A stretch of 64,000 nucleotides of DNA from DATBJG01 sp963790545 (GCA_963790545.1 CAWBPA010000012.1:1-64000); one strand, 5' to 3'; counted from the first letter of the stretch, positions 18,824 to 28,776 are shown. The notes: generated by a model from the letters alone, not told the origin. Made by a program: numbers and translations.

Positions 18824-21518
18824 TCAGTCTTTCGCGTCTCTCCAGTTTTCCGCGATCCCTACGTCAACCGTCAACGGCAACGCCAGGTCCGCCGCGTGCT
18901 CCATCGCGTCGCGTACAAGCGCCACAACCTCGTCAGCAACCGCTTTTGGCGCTTCGAACAGCAACTCGTCGTGAACCGTGAGAATCATGCGCGGCCGCGC
19001 AGCAGGGGTCCCCGGCCACCGCTTCAGTCTGGCGTGCACGGCAATCATCGCGCGCTTGAGGATGTCGGCGGCCGTGCCCTGAATGGGGAGATTGACGGCC
19101 TCACGCTCAGCCGCCAATCGAACTTGAGGGTTCCGGTTCAGGAGGTCCGGCACCAATCGACGTCTCCCGAACATCGTTTTCACGATGCCCGTCCGTCGTC
19201 CACCCTCGAGTGTCTCGTCGATGAAGGCCCGCACCCGCGGGAAGCCCGCGAAGTAGGCGTCGATAAAGTGCTGGGCGGCTTCCTGCGTGACGCCGATATC
19301 GCGGGCGAGTGTAAACGCGGTCTTGCCGTAGAGCAGCGCGTAGTTGACGATCTTGGCCCGCCGCCGCAGTTCGTGCTTGTCCAACCCGCTGTCTGTGCCA
19401 AATACCTGTTTGGCCGTCCTGTCGTGAATGTCCTCGCTTCGCTGGAATGCACCAATCAGAATCTCGTCACCGGCCAGGTGCGCGAGCACGCGCAGCTCGA
19501 TTTGCGAGTAGTCGGCCGAGATAAGGACGTTTCCGGGGTCGGCGATGAACGCAGCCCGGATCTGACGGCCGAGCTCCGTGCGGATTGGAATGTTCTGCAG
19601 GTTCGGGTCGCTGCTGCTCAGGCGGCCGGTCGCGGCCACGGCCTGGTTGAACGACGTGTGCAGGCGACCGGTGTCCGGGCTGATCAGCTGCGGCAGCGCA
19701 TCGAGATACGTGCCTTTCAGCTTCGACAAGGCCCGCCATTCGAGAATCAGTCTCGGCAGATCGTGCGTGAGCGACAGGTCCTCGAGCACGTCCGCCGCGG
19801 TCGAGACGCTGCGGGCCTTGCCTCGAATTCGCGGCGGCGAGAGTTTGAGCTTCTCGAACAGGACTTCAGAGAGCTGTTTCGGTGAGTTGACGTTGAATTC
19901 CTGACCGGCAAGCTGAAAGATCCTTGCACCAAGTGATGACAGCTCGCGCTCGATGTGCCGCGACTGCGTCGCAAGCAGCGCGACATCGAGGCGCACGCCT
20001 TCACGTTCGAGATCGACCAGAACCGGCACGAGCGGCATTTCCATCTCGCAGAACAAGCCGATTGAGCTCGTTGGCTTCGAGCAGGGGCGCCAGGTGCACC
20101 GCGAGTTGCCACGGCAGGTCCGCTCGTTCTCCCGCGTACTCGACCAGGCTCTCCGCCGGAATTTCCGCGAGTGGCCGGGCCTTGGTTCCTTTTCCTTGAA
20201 GCGCCTCGCCCGTGATGGCCTTATAGGTCAAGAATTCGAGTGCGGCGTCCTCGACCGGATGTCCCGAACGCGTCGCGTCCAGCAGATAGCTGGCCAGCAT
20301 CGTGTCGAATTCACAGCCCGTGAGTGTGACGCCCAGCCGCGCCAGCATGAGCGCGTCGAACTTGAAATCGTGGGCAATTTTGCCGATTGCGGGATTCTCG
20401 AACAGCGGTTTGAGCAGCGCAATCGTGTCCCGGAGGCTGAGATTCTGAACCGGTCCCAACCCGCTGTGGGCGAGTGGCACGTATCTCGCCCGTCGCGCTT
20501 CCGTCGCAAACGCCAGACCGACGAGCTTCGCATTGATGCCGAACTCACCATCCGCAAGGACCCGAAAAGCGAACCTGCCCGTGCGCTGGAGCTCTGCGAC
20601 GAGCTCAGACAGCGACTCGGTGGAATCGACGAGCGTGTAGTCCTTTGCGGTTGTTGCCGCGGTTGGGGCGTACTCCGCAACGAGGGTTCGAAAGCCGAGC
20701 TGTGAAAAGAGCTCGAAACATGCGGCCTGATTCGGACCAGAGTAGCGGAATGAATCGATTTCGAAGGCAACCGGGACGTTGGTTCTGATGCGCAGCAGCT
20801 CGCGGCTTTGTCGGGCTTCCTCACCGTGGACGGCAAGGCCCTCGCGGTATTTCTTCTGAGAAAGGGAGGGCGCCGCGTCGAGCAGGCGCTCGAGCGAGCC
20901 GTGGGTGGCGATCAGATCTTTGGCCCCCTTCTCGCCAATGCCAGGCACCCCCTTCACGTTGTCAATTGCGTCGCCCATCAGGGACAACACATCGACGACC
21001 TGGCTCGGGGTCACACCGAATTTCTCTTTGACGCCCGCCTCGTCGTACCACGTTCCTTCATCCCTTGGGTTCAACACACGAATGCGGTCGTCGACAAGCT
21101 GGAAGAAGTCCTTGTCACCGGTGACGATGGCCACCCTGTAGCCGTCGGTCACAGCCTTGACGGCGATGGTGCCGATAACGTCGTCGGCTTCAAATCCGGC
21201 GTACGTCAACACGGGCACGCCGAGGGCTTCGCACGCCCGACGCACGTGGGGTACCTGCTCGGCCAGGTCCGGCGGCATCGGTGCGCGGTTGGCCTTGTAA
21301 TCAGCGGAGAGTTCCGATCGGAACGTCGGCCCGGCGAGATCGAACGCCGCGGCAATCAATGCCGGCTGCTGATCGTTGATCAGCTTGCGCAGCATGGTCA
21401 CGAAGCCGTATATCGCGTTGGTCGAGCGGCCGTCTGGACCCGTCAGCCCCCGAATGGCGTGGTAGGCCCGATACATCTGCGAGCTGCCGTCGATGAGGAA
21501 GAGTGTCTGTCTGGACAC
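18824..21518 (-). CDS. polA: DNA polymerase I, interrupted by a one-base insertion
   Basis: Encodes about 897 residues once one surplus base near 20052 is ignored. The first frame carries the 5'-3' exonuclease (LFLIDGSSQMYRAYHAI; FEADDVIGTIA; GDKDFFQLV; GVPGIGEKGAKDL) and ends shortly after EANELNRL. The second carries the polymerase (TGRLSSSDPNLQNIPIRT; SADYSQIELRVLAHL; RRAKIVNYALLYG; LTVHDELLFEAP). In the 3'-5' exonuclease-like domain the DTE triad position reads RVL and the final motif reads YAGERAD, so proofreading is probably lost. A start at GTG 21518 gives VSRQTLFLIDG; TTG at 21533 is possible. Because polA is rarely dispensable, the frameshift is probably a consensus error. Confidence 0.9.
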
Positions 21519-21539
21519 CGTGCGATGGTCCAAACAATC

Positions 21540-21547
21540 AGTATATC
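21540..21547. promoter_or_regulatory. Overlapping divergent -10 elements, polA / lipoprotein gene
   Basis: AGTATATC reads TATACT toward polA (21545-21540) and TATATC toward the lipoprotein gene (21542-21547). The starts lie on both sides within about 25 nt, so one AT-rich island may serve both directions. Confidence 0.4.
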
Positions 21548-21558
21548 ATCTGAGATTA

Positions 21559-22380
21559 ATGACCACTCTGGCTTGTGACCGCGCCAACGAACAGTACGCG
21601 GATCGAAATAAGAATCGATGCGGACTGTGGCGATCGACGGCGGGCGTTTGTGCCGCCGCGTGGCTTTTCATTCTTGCGGGCTGTTCGACCGTGGCGATCC
21701 CGGGCTTCACGCAATACGAGTACGACGAGACGCTCGAGTTGTCGCTTGACGGTTCAGCCATCGTGTATGTCAATGGTTCCGTCGAGGCCCTCATGGCCCT
21801 GCACGGTCTGGATCTCAATCCAGACCCTCGAGTCCGATTCGATCGCTCGACAATTCGTGAGATCTACCGAGCGCCCGGCGTCGTTGTGCGCCGAGTGTCG
21901 TTGTCGCGCCGCAGTGCGCGGCGATTCGTCCATGTCACCCTGAGAGTCGATGACATCAGTCGCCTGAAGGCCGTTAAGCCACTGGCATGGTCAACCTATC
22001 AGCTGACCAGAACTGGTGATGAGTACCGCTACGAGCAATACGTCAACGAGTCCGCGCGACGTCACGTTCCAGTCGTGGGTTGGACCGGCCGCGAGCTCGT
22101 CGCGTTCCGCGTTCACCTTCCCAGTCGAGTGACGTTCCACAACGCCGGCGAACGCAACTTGAGACGCGGAAATGTACTCCTGTGGGAAGGGTCGTTGGCC
22201 GACCGTCTGGCTGCCAATCCAGCTCGGTTCGAGGCGCGGATGGAAGCCCAGTCGATTCTGTACAGGACGCTGTGGATCTTTGTGCTGACGTTCCTTTCGG
22301 CGGTGACGACGCTGGCGTTCATCGTCTGGCTCGTCATGCGGCAGGGGCGAAAGACCGCACCCCTGGCCGAGGGCGCGTAG
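21559..22380 (+). CDS. Lipoprotein with C-terminal membrane helix, unknown function
   Basis: A 273-residue protein. The N terminus has a hydrophobic stretch with a lipobox (FILAGC near residue 37). A hydrophobic helix of about 22 residues (LWIFVLTFLSAVTTLAFIVW) lies near the C terminus, followed by a basic tail. The middle is predicted mixed alpha/beta with no motif I know. ATG at 21559 is chosen because it follows the divergent promoter; an in-frame TTG upstream would overlap polA. A lipobox plus a C-terminal helix is unusual and suggests anchoring at both ends. I cannot name a family. Confidence 0.6.
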   Translation: MTTLACDRANEQYADRNKNRCGLWRSTAGVCAAAWLFILAGCSTVAIPGFTQYEYDETLELSLDGSAIVYVNGSVEALMALHGLDLNPDPRVRFDRSTIREIYRAPGVVVRRVSLSRRSARRFVHVTLRVDDISRLKAVKPLAWSTYQLTRTGDEYRYEQYVNESARRHVPVVGWTGRELVAFRVHLPSRVTFHNAGERNLRRGNVLLWEGSLADRLAANPARFEARMEAQSILYRTLWIFVLTFLSAVTTLAFIVWLVMRQGRKTAPLAEGA

Positions 22381-22390
22381 CACGTGTGAC

Positions 22391-22414
22391 AGGCTGCTGA
22401 AAAGCCAGCAACCT
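22391..22414 (+). terminator. CAGGCTGCTGAAAA hairpin
   Basis: GGCTGCTGAAAAGCCAGC folds into a short stem just after the lipoprotein stop. The same CAGGCTGCTGAAAA sequence forms the hairpin after vapC at 62865, so this is a recurrent element. Confidence 0.4.
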
Positions 22415-22435
22415 GAACTTCGAGGTGAAAACCCC

Positions 22436-23032
22436 ATGAATGGCCGCTTGCAGGGTCCCAAGCCCGCCGTGTTGCGCTGCTCTCGCTGTGGAAAGTTCGT
22501 GGACTGGGAAGGCGCGCGAGTGCAGATCATCTGCGAGTGCCGTCCCCGTCTCGAACTCCCACCGGTTTTCGTCCGGGAGGTCACGGCGGGAGAGCAAGAG
22601 GCTGTCATGGAACTCTTCCAGCGCGATTTCGGAGACACGCGTATCGTGGCGTTCGGCGAGATCACGAATCTCGAAGGAGTCCCGTCGCTCGTCGCCGAGA
22701 TGAACGGCGAACTGGCTGGCGCACTGGCGTACCAAACACGTGATTCTGCGGTGCAGATTGTCGCGCTTGCCACCGATCCAGCGTGGCAGCGGTCGGGTGT
22801 GGGGGGCTATCTGCTGGCGGAGGCCGAACTGCTGGCTCGGCGGCTCCACCTGACCCGTCTGACCGTCTCTACGACCAACGACAACTTGCCCGCGCTGTAC
22901 TTCTATCAGCGGCGCGGATATCGCCTTTCCGAAGCCGTGCCCAACGGCGTAACGAAGTACCTGCCTTCGCACACCGGATTTGCGGGCATCCCCGTGCGTG
23001 ACGAAATCCGTTTGGAAAAACTGCTGGCGTGA
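22436..23032 (+). CDS. GNAT-family N-acetyltransferase with N-terminal zinc-ribbon-like segment
   Basis: A 198-residue protein. Residues about 12-36 contain CSRCGKFVDWEG and CEC, a small zinc-knuckle-like pattern. The remainder is a GNAT domain with acetyl-CoA motif A ATDPAWQRSGVGGYLLAEAE and the C-terminal NDNLPALYFYQRRGYRLSE. GNAT enzymes transfer acetyl groups to amines on small molecules or proteins; the substrate is not predictable. GAGGTG lies before the ATG. It converges on the SDR gene across a stable hairpin. Confidence 0.82.
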   Translation: MNGRLQGPKPAVLRCSRCGKFVDWEGARVQIICECRPRLELPPVFVREVTAGEQEAVMELFQRDFGDTRIVAFGEITNLEGVPSLVAEMNGELAGALAYQTRDSAVQIVALATDPAWQRSGVGGYLLAEAELLARRLHLTRLTVSTTNDNLPALYFYQRRGYRLSEAVPNGVTKYLPSHTGFAGIPVRDEIRLEKLLA

Positions 23033-23035
23033 CAG

Positions 23036-23091
23036 GAGGGGGTCGAGACTCCCGAATTCCGAACCCCAACGGGAGCGATCCCGACCCCTTT
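23036..23091. terminator. Two-way terminator hairpin
   Basis: GGGGGTCGAGACTCCCG pairs imperfectly with CGGGAGCGATCCCGACCCC between the convergent GNAT and SDR stops, with a run of T after the second arm (CCCCTTTCT). Confidence 0.6.
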
Positions 23092-23883
23092 CTACTTAGG
23101 ACCCATCCGCATCGCTCCATCGAGCCGGATCACGCTGCCGTTCAACATCTCGTTCTCGATGATGTGCTTGACGAGTGCCGCGTATTCGGCGGGGCGGCCG
23201 AGACGGGAGGGGAACGGAACCTGCTCGCCGAGCGATTGCCGCGCGGGCTCGGGGAGTGCGGCCAGCATCGGCGTATCAAAGATGCCCGGTGCGATGGAGA
23301 CCACGCGAATCCCGTAGCGCGCGAGCTCCCGGGCAATCGGCAAGGTCATGGAGGCAACTCCACCCTTTGACGCGGAGTAGGCCGCTTGGCCGATCTGCCC
23401 CTCGAAGGCTGCGACTGACGCGGTGCACACGATCACGCCGCGCTCCCCGGACTCGGTTGGGGACGCCGCAGACAGCATGCTGGCTGCGAGACGAATGACG
23501 TTGAACGTGCCGATGAGATTGATTTGAATCACGCGGCTGAAGGCGTCGAGCGCATGCGGTCCCTCCCGCCCGACGACTTTTTCGGCATGGATGACCCCAG
23601 CGGCGTTGACGACCCCGCCAAACCCGGCGGAGCCCTCCATCTTTCCCGCGAGTTGCAATGCCGCTCGCACGTCGTCTTCCTTTGAAACGTCTGTCGGGAC
23701 AAATTGCGTGTGCGGGCCAAGATCTGCAGCAAGCGTCTCGCCGGCAGGGCGGTTGACGTCGGCGATGACGACTCGGCCGCCATGCGCGGCCAGCATCTCA
23801 ACCGTCGCCCGGCCCAGGCCCGAGGCGCCGCCAGTCACCACGAAGCTGCGACCATCGATGCGCATGAAGCGAGATTCTGACAT
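23092..23883 (-). CDS. SDR oxidoreductase, 3-hydroxyacyl-CoA dehydrogenase-like
   Basis: A 263-residue classical short-chain dehydrogenase/reductase. The NAD-binding motif is TGGASGLGRA near residue 18, NAAGVIHAEK follows, then the catalytic Ser in VCTASVAAFEGQIGQ and YSASKGG near residue 168. The sequence style (GGASGLGRATVEMLAAHGG; ASVAAFEGQIGQAAYSASKGGV; APGIFDTPMLAALP) resembles type 10 17-beta-HSD / 3-hydroxy-2-methylbutyryl-CoA dehydrogenase proteins used in fatty acid and isoleucine breakdown. That would fit the thiolase and quinone oxidoreductase found within 6 kb, though they are not in one operon. Confidence 0.88.
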   Translation of the reverse strand: MSESRFMRIDGRSFVVTGGASGLGRATVEMLAAHGGRVVIADVNRPAGETLAADLGPHTQFVPTDVSKEDDVRAALQLAGKMEGSAGFGGVVNAAGVIHAEKVVGREGPHALDAFSRVIQINLIGTFNVIRLAASMLSAASPTESGERGVIVCTASVAAFEGQIGQAAYSASKGGVASMTLPIARELARYGIRVVSIAPGIFDTPMLAALPEPARQSLGEQVPFPSRLGRPAEYAALVKHIIENEMLNGSVIRLDGAMRMGPK

Positions 23884-23970
23884 GACGACGACTGCATGAG
23901 CAGAAAATCAGTGTGATACCATTCGGCAGAATCTTGAACGCAGTGGACGCTGTGTTGATCTCTTAACTTC

Positions 23971-24984
23971 ATGACGCTGCTGCCGCGGGAGACGTTGTTC
24001 GAGGCCTTTCTGAACCAGCACGATCGTGCTGCCTGGGCGAATGCGCTCACCTCCATTCGAGGTGACATTCACGAGGTGGACCGCGACGCGACATGGATCT
24101 GGTTTCAGTTCTTCCCCTTGGAGCTGACGCGGGCGTTCGAGCTATCGACTGACGCGGGGCAGCTCACGCGCCAGCTGCTCATTCAGGGCCGTCACCATCT
24201 GAAGGATCAGATCGATGATTCACACAGATTTCTGTGGGGGCACCGATACTGGGCGCACGTGAAAACGGCGATCCTTCGACAGGCGACCACTCCAACTGCG
24301 CCAGTAAGTCTCGATCTGGCCACGGTAATCCGGACGGTGAGCCGGGATGTGGCCGCCGCGGCGAGCGCCCCCGATTCGCTGGTGCTCGGCATTTCTGCAG
24401 TCGGCCTCATGACGCTCCAACAGGTGGGTCTCGAAGCGTTCAAGGTCACGTCGGGTCAGGTCGAGATTCCCAGGCATCTGGCGCAGGGTTCGCCAGACGA
24501 AATTGTCCGACAACGCGCCCGCGATGATGGGCAGGGACTTCTTGGCTTTCTGCGGGGCATTCGGTCCGAGTACACGGTCAACTTTGACGAGACGGACCCT
24601 TCGGCACGCTTTCGCCTGGTCAATTCACAACATCTCGCCACGGCCGCTGCGGCCGACACTCGAGACCATCGATCGCGTGACCCGCGATGCCACGAAGGCC
24701 CGATTCCCGTTCAATGTCGAACGGCCTCATGCGGCACCTGCTGGGTGGGTGTGCTCGGCGGGGCCCAGAAGCTATCGGACGTCGATGCGCTCGAAAAGCG
24801 ACGAATCCGGGAGTTCGGCTATATCGACACGGACGAGTCGAAGCCGCTCATACGCCTGGCCTGTATGGCCCAGGCATCCGGGAACGTGACCATTGTGATC
24901 CCTCCGTGGAACGGCGTGTTCGGCAAGTTCCTGCGGACGGCCGACCAGGGACGGAGTCCCCAGGCTCGGCCGACGGCCCGGTAA
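23971..24984 (+). CDS. [2Fe-2S] ferredoxin-domain protein
   Basis: A 337-residue soluble protein. The N-terminal two thirds is helical and unrecognised. The C-terminal third has a plant-type [2Fe-2S] ligand set CRTASCGTC (CX4CX2C) with the fourth cysteine probably in RLACMAQA about 40 residues later, and ends IPPWNGVFGKFL. The domain order (long helical N terminus, ferredoxin last) suggests a redox protein with a dedicated partner. It lies upstream of the threonine dehydrogenase and DUF885 genes, 32 nt from the next start, so it is possibly in one operon. Confidence 0.68.
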   Translation: MTLLPRETLFEAFLNQHDRAAWANALTSIRGDIHEVDRDATWIWFQFFPLELTRAFELSTDAGQLTRQLLIQGRHHLKDQIDDSHRFLWGHRYWAHVKTAILRQATTPTAPVSLDLATVIRTVSRDVAAAASAPDSLVLGISAVGLMTLQQVGLEAFKVTSGQVEIPRHLAQGSPDEIVRQRARDDGQGLLGFLRGIRSEYTVNFDETDPSARFRLVNSQHLATAAAADTRDHRSRDPRCHEGPIPVQCRTASCGTCWVGVLGGAQKLSDVDALEKRRIREFGYIDTDESKPLIRLACMAQASGNVTIVIPPWNGVFGKFLRTADQGRSPQARPTAR

Positions 24985-25016
24985 CCGCCCGGTCCGTACT
25001 TTCATCCAGCCATCCA

Positions 25017-26033
25017 GTGCGCAAACCGATCGTTCTGGTGACCGGCGCCAACGGTGAGATCGGTCATGGTCTGATCAGCCGATTCGCGGCGGATCACAGC
25101 ACCCATCCGGTCGTGACGCTCGATGTCAATCCGATGGAACGGGAACTCTCACGACTGGTTCACCGCGAGATTATCGGATCGATCCTGGATTCAGCCGTGC
25201 TGGAGCGGATTCTCGCTGAGTACGAAGTCGATCGAATTTTTCACCTGGCTGCATTGCTGTCGGCGCGCTCGGAGTTCACCCCTCTGACCGCGCATCACGT
25301 CAACGTCGAAGGAACGCTCAACCTTCTCGAATTTGCTCAACGCGAAGGCGAGTCGCATGGCCGAAGGGTCATGTTCGTGTACCCCTCGTCGATTGCCGCA
25401 TACGGGCTTCCGGATTTGGAGGCGCGCGCGCGTCGGGTCAAAGAGCACGAATGGAACACTCCAATCACCATGTACGGCTGCAACAAGCTGTACTGCGAAC
25501 AGCTCGGGCGATATTACGCCCGCCGTTACAAACAACTGAGTGCTGAAGGGCCTTCGGGCCGCGTGGACTTTCGCTCGGTGCGGTTCCCCGGGTTGATATC
25601 TGCCGTCACGATCCCATCGGGTGGCAGCTCCGACTACGCATCCGAAATGATTCACGCGGCAGCGCAAGGAGAGCCTTACAGCTGCTTTGTTCGGCCCGAT
25701 ACGCGAATTCCGTTCATGGCCATGCCAGATGCGATTGACGCCCTGGTCCGTCTTGCCGCCGCGCCCGCGTCGTCGCTCACCGGGACGGCATACAATGTGA
25801 GCGCGTTCAATCCATCAGCTCAGGAAATTCAGGACATCGTCATCGACGCGTTTCCCGGTGCGAGCATTACGTACAGCGTGGACGCGAAACGCCAGGAGAT
25901 CGTCGATTCCTGGCCGGAGAGCGTTGACGATGCGGCGGCGAGGCGCGATTGGGGCTTCGCTCCACGGTATGATTTCGAGAGTGCGTTTGCCGAGTACTTG
26001 ATACCAACAATCAGGAAGCGCTATGCGGAATGA
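25017..26033 (+). CDS. L-threonine 3-dehydrogenase, SDR/epimerase type
   Basis: A 338-residue extended SDR enzyme that oxidises L-threonine to 2-amino-3-ketobutyrate with NAD+. It shows the nucleotide-binding GANGEIGHGL near residue 9, DRIFHLAALLSARSE, the catalytic YGCNK near 152, and the region typical of SDR-type threonine dehydrogenases (VRFPGLISAVTIPSGGSSDY; CFVRPDTRIPFMAMPDAID; TAYNVSAFNPSAQEI). The GTG at 25017 is the start that gives VRKPIVLVTGANG; sequence before it is shadow coding from the preceding gene. The DUF885 ATG overlaps its end. Confidence 0.85.
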   Translation: MRKPIVLVTGANGEIGHGLISRFAADHSTHPVVTLDVNPMERELSRLVHREIIGSILDSAVLERILAEYEVDRIFHLAALLSARSEFTPLTAHHVNVEGTLNLLEFAQREGESHGRRVMFVYPSSIAAYGLPDLEARARRVKEHEWNTPITMYGCNKLYCEQLGRYYARRYKQLSAEGPSGRVDFRSVRFPGLISAVTIPSGGSSDYASEMIHAAAQGEPYSCFVRPDTRIPFMAMPDAIDALVRLAAAPASSLTGTAYNVSAFNPSAQEIQDIVIDAFPGASITYSVDAKRQEIVDSWPESVDDAAARRDWGFAPRYDFESAFAEYLIPTIRKRYAE

Positions 26034-27342
26034 CCAGGCCCGGCGGTCCACCAGATCTTCAGCTGTCGTGGTGGTGACGCTGGGGCTTCTGATCGTGAGA
26101 CCCACCGCACAGAGTCGCCAGACATCCGCTATGGACACGATGGCCGAACGATACGTCAAGCTGGTGCTGGCGCTCGGGCAGCATGACGCCGACTACGTGG
26201 ATGCGTACTATGGCCCGCCGGAATGGAAGGCGGACGTCGAGCGTCGAAAGCCTGCTCTGACAGCGATCGACAAAGATGCCGAACAACTGCTCGGCGAGCT
26301 CGCACAGTTGAACCCGACCGGCGATGAGCTGGCTCGGCTGCGTCATCAGTATGTCCGCCGGCAACTCGAGGCGCTGCGTGCGCGTGTGCGCATGCTCAGC
26401 GGTGCAAAGTTGAGCTTCGATGAGGAGTCGCGGGCGCTCTACGATGCCGTTGCGCCCACGCACCCGGAATCCTACTTCCAAGCGATCGTGAACGAGCTCG
26501 AGCCGCTCCTGCCGGGGAGTGGGACTCTCATCGAGCGATACGATGCGTTTCGCAAGGACTTCATCATCGCGCCCGGGCGCCTCGATGCGGTGTTCGACAA
26601 AGCCATCGCGGAGTGCCGGACGCGGACGATCAAGCACGTGACGCTTCCAGCCGACCGAGAGCTTTACGGTCGAGTACGTCACCAACAAGTCGTGGAGTGG
26701 GTACAACTGGTATCAAGGGAACTTCCGCAGCCTCATCCAGGTGAATACCGACCTGCCCATTTACATCGACCGGGCGGTCGACCTTGCCTGTCACGAAGGG
26801 TATCCCGGCCATCACGTCTACAATGTGCTGCTCGAAAAGCATCTCGTGCGAGACCGTGGATGGCAGGAGTACACGGTCTATCCGTTGTTCTCCCCTCAGT
26901 CGCTCATTGCCGAAGGCACGGCCAACTACGGTATCGACGTCGCATTTCCGGGCAGCGATCGACTGGAATTTGAGCGAACGGTGCTTTTTCCTCTGGCGGG
27001 GCTGAACCAGGCGCGAGCGGCCGACTACTACAAGGTTCAGACACTCGTCGAGCGCCTTGCCTACGCCGGTAATGAAGCGGCACGCCGGTATCTCAACGGT
27101 GAGATCGATCGCGGCAGCCGCCGCTGCCTGGCTGGTACGGTACGCCATGATGTCCGGCGCCCAGGGCTGAGCAACGCGTGCGATTCATGGATCAGTATCG
27201 GAGTTACGTCATCAATTACAACCTCGGTAAAGACCTGGTGAAGCAGCACGTCGAGGCGTCGGCCGGAACCGGCGACCGCTGGCAAGAGTTCGTGAAACTG
27301 CTCTCGTCGCCTCGTCTGCCGTCGGGACTCAGGGGGAAATGA
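26023..27342 (+). CDS. DUF885 family metallopeptidase-like protein, frame broken three times
   Basis: A secreted DUF885 protein (about 438 residues after repair). It has a signal peptide near residues 15-30, the N-terminal YVKLVLALGQHDADYVDAYYG and the zinc-type motif CHEGYPGHHVYN near residue 263. Frame 1 ends in sense after HVTLPAD. Frame 2 resumes SFTVEYVTNKSWSGYNWYQG after a surplus C near 26655. Two more single-base surpluses near 27111-27162 are needed to reach MMSGARAEQRVRFMDQY and the true stop TGA at 27340. HEXXH-like DUF885 proteins are thought to be carboxypeptidase-type enzymes. Three errors in one gene could mean decay, but all are of the same single-base kind. Confidence 0.75.
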
Positions 27343-27368
27343 AAACTTAGAACTTGTTTTGAGTTTTC
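27341..27368 (+). terminator. Small GAAAACT hairpin
   Basis: GAAAACT at the DUF885 stop pairs with AGTTTTC at 27362-27368, just before the next gene. It is a short stem, AT-rich compared with the surroundings. Confidence 0.35.
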
Positions 27369-27400
27369 AGTGTGAAGTTCATCCCATGATTCCCGCCAGC

Positions 27401-28378
27401 ATGACAGCCATCGAAATCTCCAAACCTGGACCGCCGGAGGTACTGGTGCCGACCTCCAGGCCGACACCGACGCCGGCAGCCGGCGAAGTGTTGATCAAGG
27501 TCGCTGCGGCCGGCGTCAATCGTCCTGACGTCATGCAGCGGCAGGGGAAATACCCCCCGCCCCCCGGCGCATCCGACATTCCAGGGCTCGAGGTTGCAGG
27601 CACCATCGCGGCGGTCGGTTCGGGGGTTGCGGACTGGAAGGTTGGAGATGCCGTGTGTGCGCTCCTTGCCGGCGGCGGCTATGCCGAATACGCCGTGGCG
27701 CCGGTCCCCCAGTGCCTGCCGGTGCCTCACGCGCTCGATCTCATCGCGGCAGCTGCCATGCCCGAAACCTGCTTTACGGTGTGGACGAACGTCTTCGAGC
27801 GCGGAAGGCTTGCCGCAGGCGAAACGATCCTCGTGCATGGGGGCTCGAGCGGGATTGGGACGATGGCGATTCAGATGGCGAGGGCATTTGACGCGAGAGT
27901 GCTGGTCACGGCCGGATCGGCCGAAAAATGCGCCGCATGCGAGCGGCTTGGTGCCGAACGCGCCATCAACTATCGAACCGAAGATTTCGTCCAGATTGTT
28001 CAGGAAAAGACCGGCGGCCGTGGCGTTGAGGTCATTCTCGACATGGTCGGTGGCGACTATTTTCCACGCAATCTCGAGGCGCTGGCCGTCGATGGACGGC
28101 TGGTGCAAATTGCCATCCTTCGCGGCGCAAAGGCCGAGCTTCCTCTGTTGCGCGTCATGCAACGGCGCCTGACGATTACGGGCTCGACGCTTCGGCCCCG
28201 CTCGGTGGCCGAAAAAGGCGCCATTGCCGCGCGCCTGCGGCGCGAGGTCTGGCCGCTCGTCGAGCAGGGCCGGATTCGCCCGGTCATTCACGCAACCTAT
28301 CCGCTTGCCCAGGCCGCCGAGGCACACCGGGTCATGGAGTCCAGCACGCACATTGGAAAGCTCGTGCTGACGGTCTAG
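27401..28378 (+). CDS. NAD(P)H:quinone oxidoreductase, zeta-crystallin/PIG3 type
   Basis: A 325-residue MDR-superfamily reductase without the zinc ligands of alcohol dehydrogenases. It shows MTAIEISKPGPPEVLVP, AAGVNRPDVMQRQGKYPPPPG (the PIG3 signature), the nucleotide-binding HGGSSGIGTMAIQMARAF near residue 146 and VDGRLVQIAI. These enzymes reduce quinones by one electron with NADPH. ATG at 27401 matches the family N terminus better than the upstream TTG/ATG codons, which would add a peptide encoded by the hairpin region. Confidence 0.87.
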   Translation: MTAIEISKPGPPEVLVPTSRPTPTPAAGEVLIKVAAAGVNRPDVMQRQGKYPPPPGASDIPGLEVAGTIAAVGSGVADWKVGDAVCALLAGGGYAEYAVAPVPQCLPVPHALDLIAAAAMPETCFTVWTNVFERGRLAAGETILVHGGSSGIGTMAIQMARAFDARVLVTAGSAEKCAACERLGAERAINYRTEDFVQIVQEKTGGRGVEVILDMVGGDYFPRNLEALAVDGRLVQIAILRGAKAELPLLRVMQRRLTITGSTLRPRSVAEKGAIAARLRREVWPLVEQGRIRPVIHATYPLAQAAEAHRVMESSTHIGKLVLTV

Positions 28379-28392
28379 ATCGTTCGAATCGT

Positions 28393-28776
28393 TCAATCGT
28401 CTCGTCTTATCTGCGGAGACGTGACGAGAAACGCAAACCACGCCGCGTTGTAGCCGATAAACACCAGTGCTGTCGGCAGACGCATGCCGGGTGGTGTGTT
28501 CCCCGGAAACCAGCCGAACCGGATGACCGCTGAAACCGCGGACAGCGTCAGTGCCGCCTTGGCGAGCGTTACGGCATGCGGCCGCTGGTGCCACAGCGCG
28601 ATGCCTGCCGCAATCCCGCTTGCGGCAACCAGCAGACGAAAGGCCAGGAATACCGTGCGTCCAATCGAATCGGTTGCCAGCTCGCCAAGGTCCCCCGAAG
28701 CGGCCAAAGCAAGATTGACCGGTTCCCAAACGCACAGGAGCACGCACAGCAACAGGAGATGGCCGCGGGGGGGCAT
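28393..28776 (-). CDS. Small four-helix membrane protein, unknown
   Basis: A 127-residue, very hydrophobic protein with about four helices: residues 7-27 (LLLLCVLLCVWEPVNLALAA), 40-60, 70-88 and 103-122. Charged residues are confined to the loops (QRPHAVTLAK; PQIRRDD). I recognise no family. It runs convergent to the quinone oxidoreductase and divergent from the thiolase across an unusual AT-rich repeat, so it probably has its own promoter there. Confidence 0.6.
   Translation of the reverse strand: MPPRGHLLLLCVLLCVWEPVNLALAASGDLGELATDSIGRTVFLAFRLLVAASGIAAGIALWHQRPHAVTLAKAALTLSAVSAVIRFGWFPGNTPPGMRLPTALVFIGYNAAWFAFLVTSPQIRRDD

Noticed and set aside
24503..24889. Alternative frame through the [2Fe-2S] ligand region of the ferredoxin-domain protein
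   Set aside because: The main frame holds a proper CX4CX2C set and continues to a conserved end; no frameshift is needed.
28377..28392. TTCGAATC resembling a tRNA T-loop
   Set aside because: No flanking stems or acceptor sequence; the gap is only 14 nt long.
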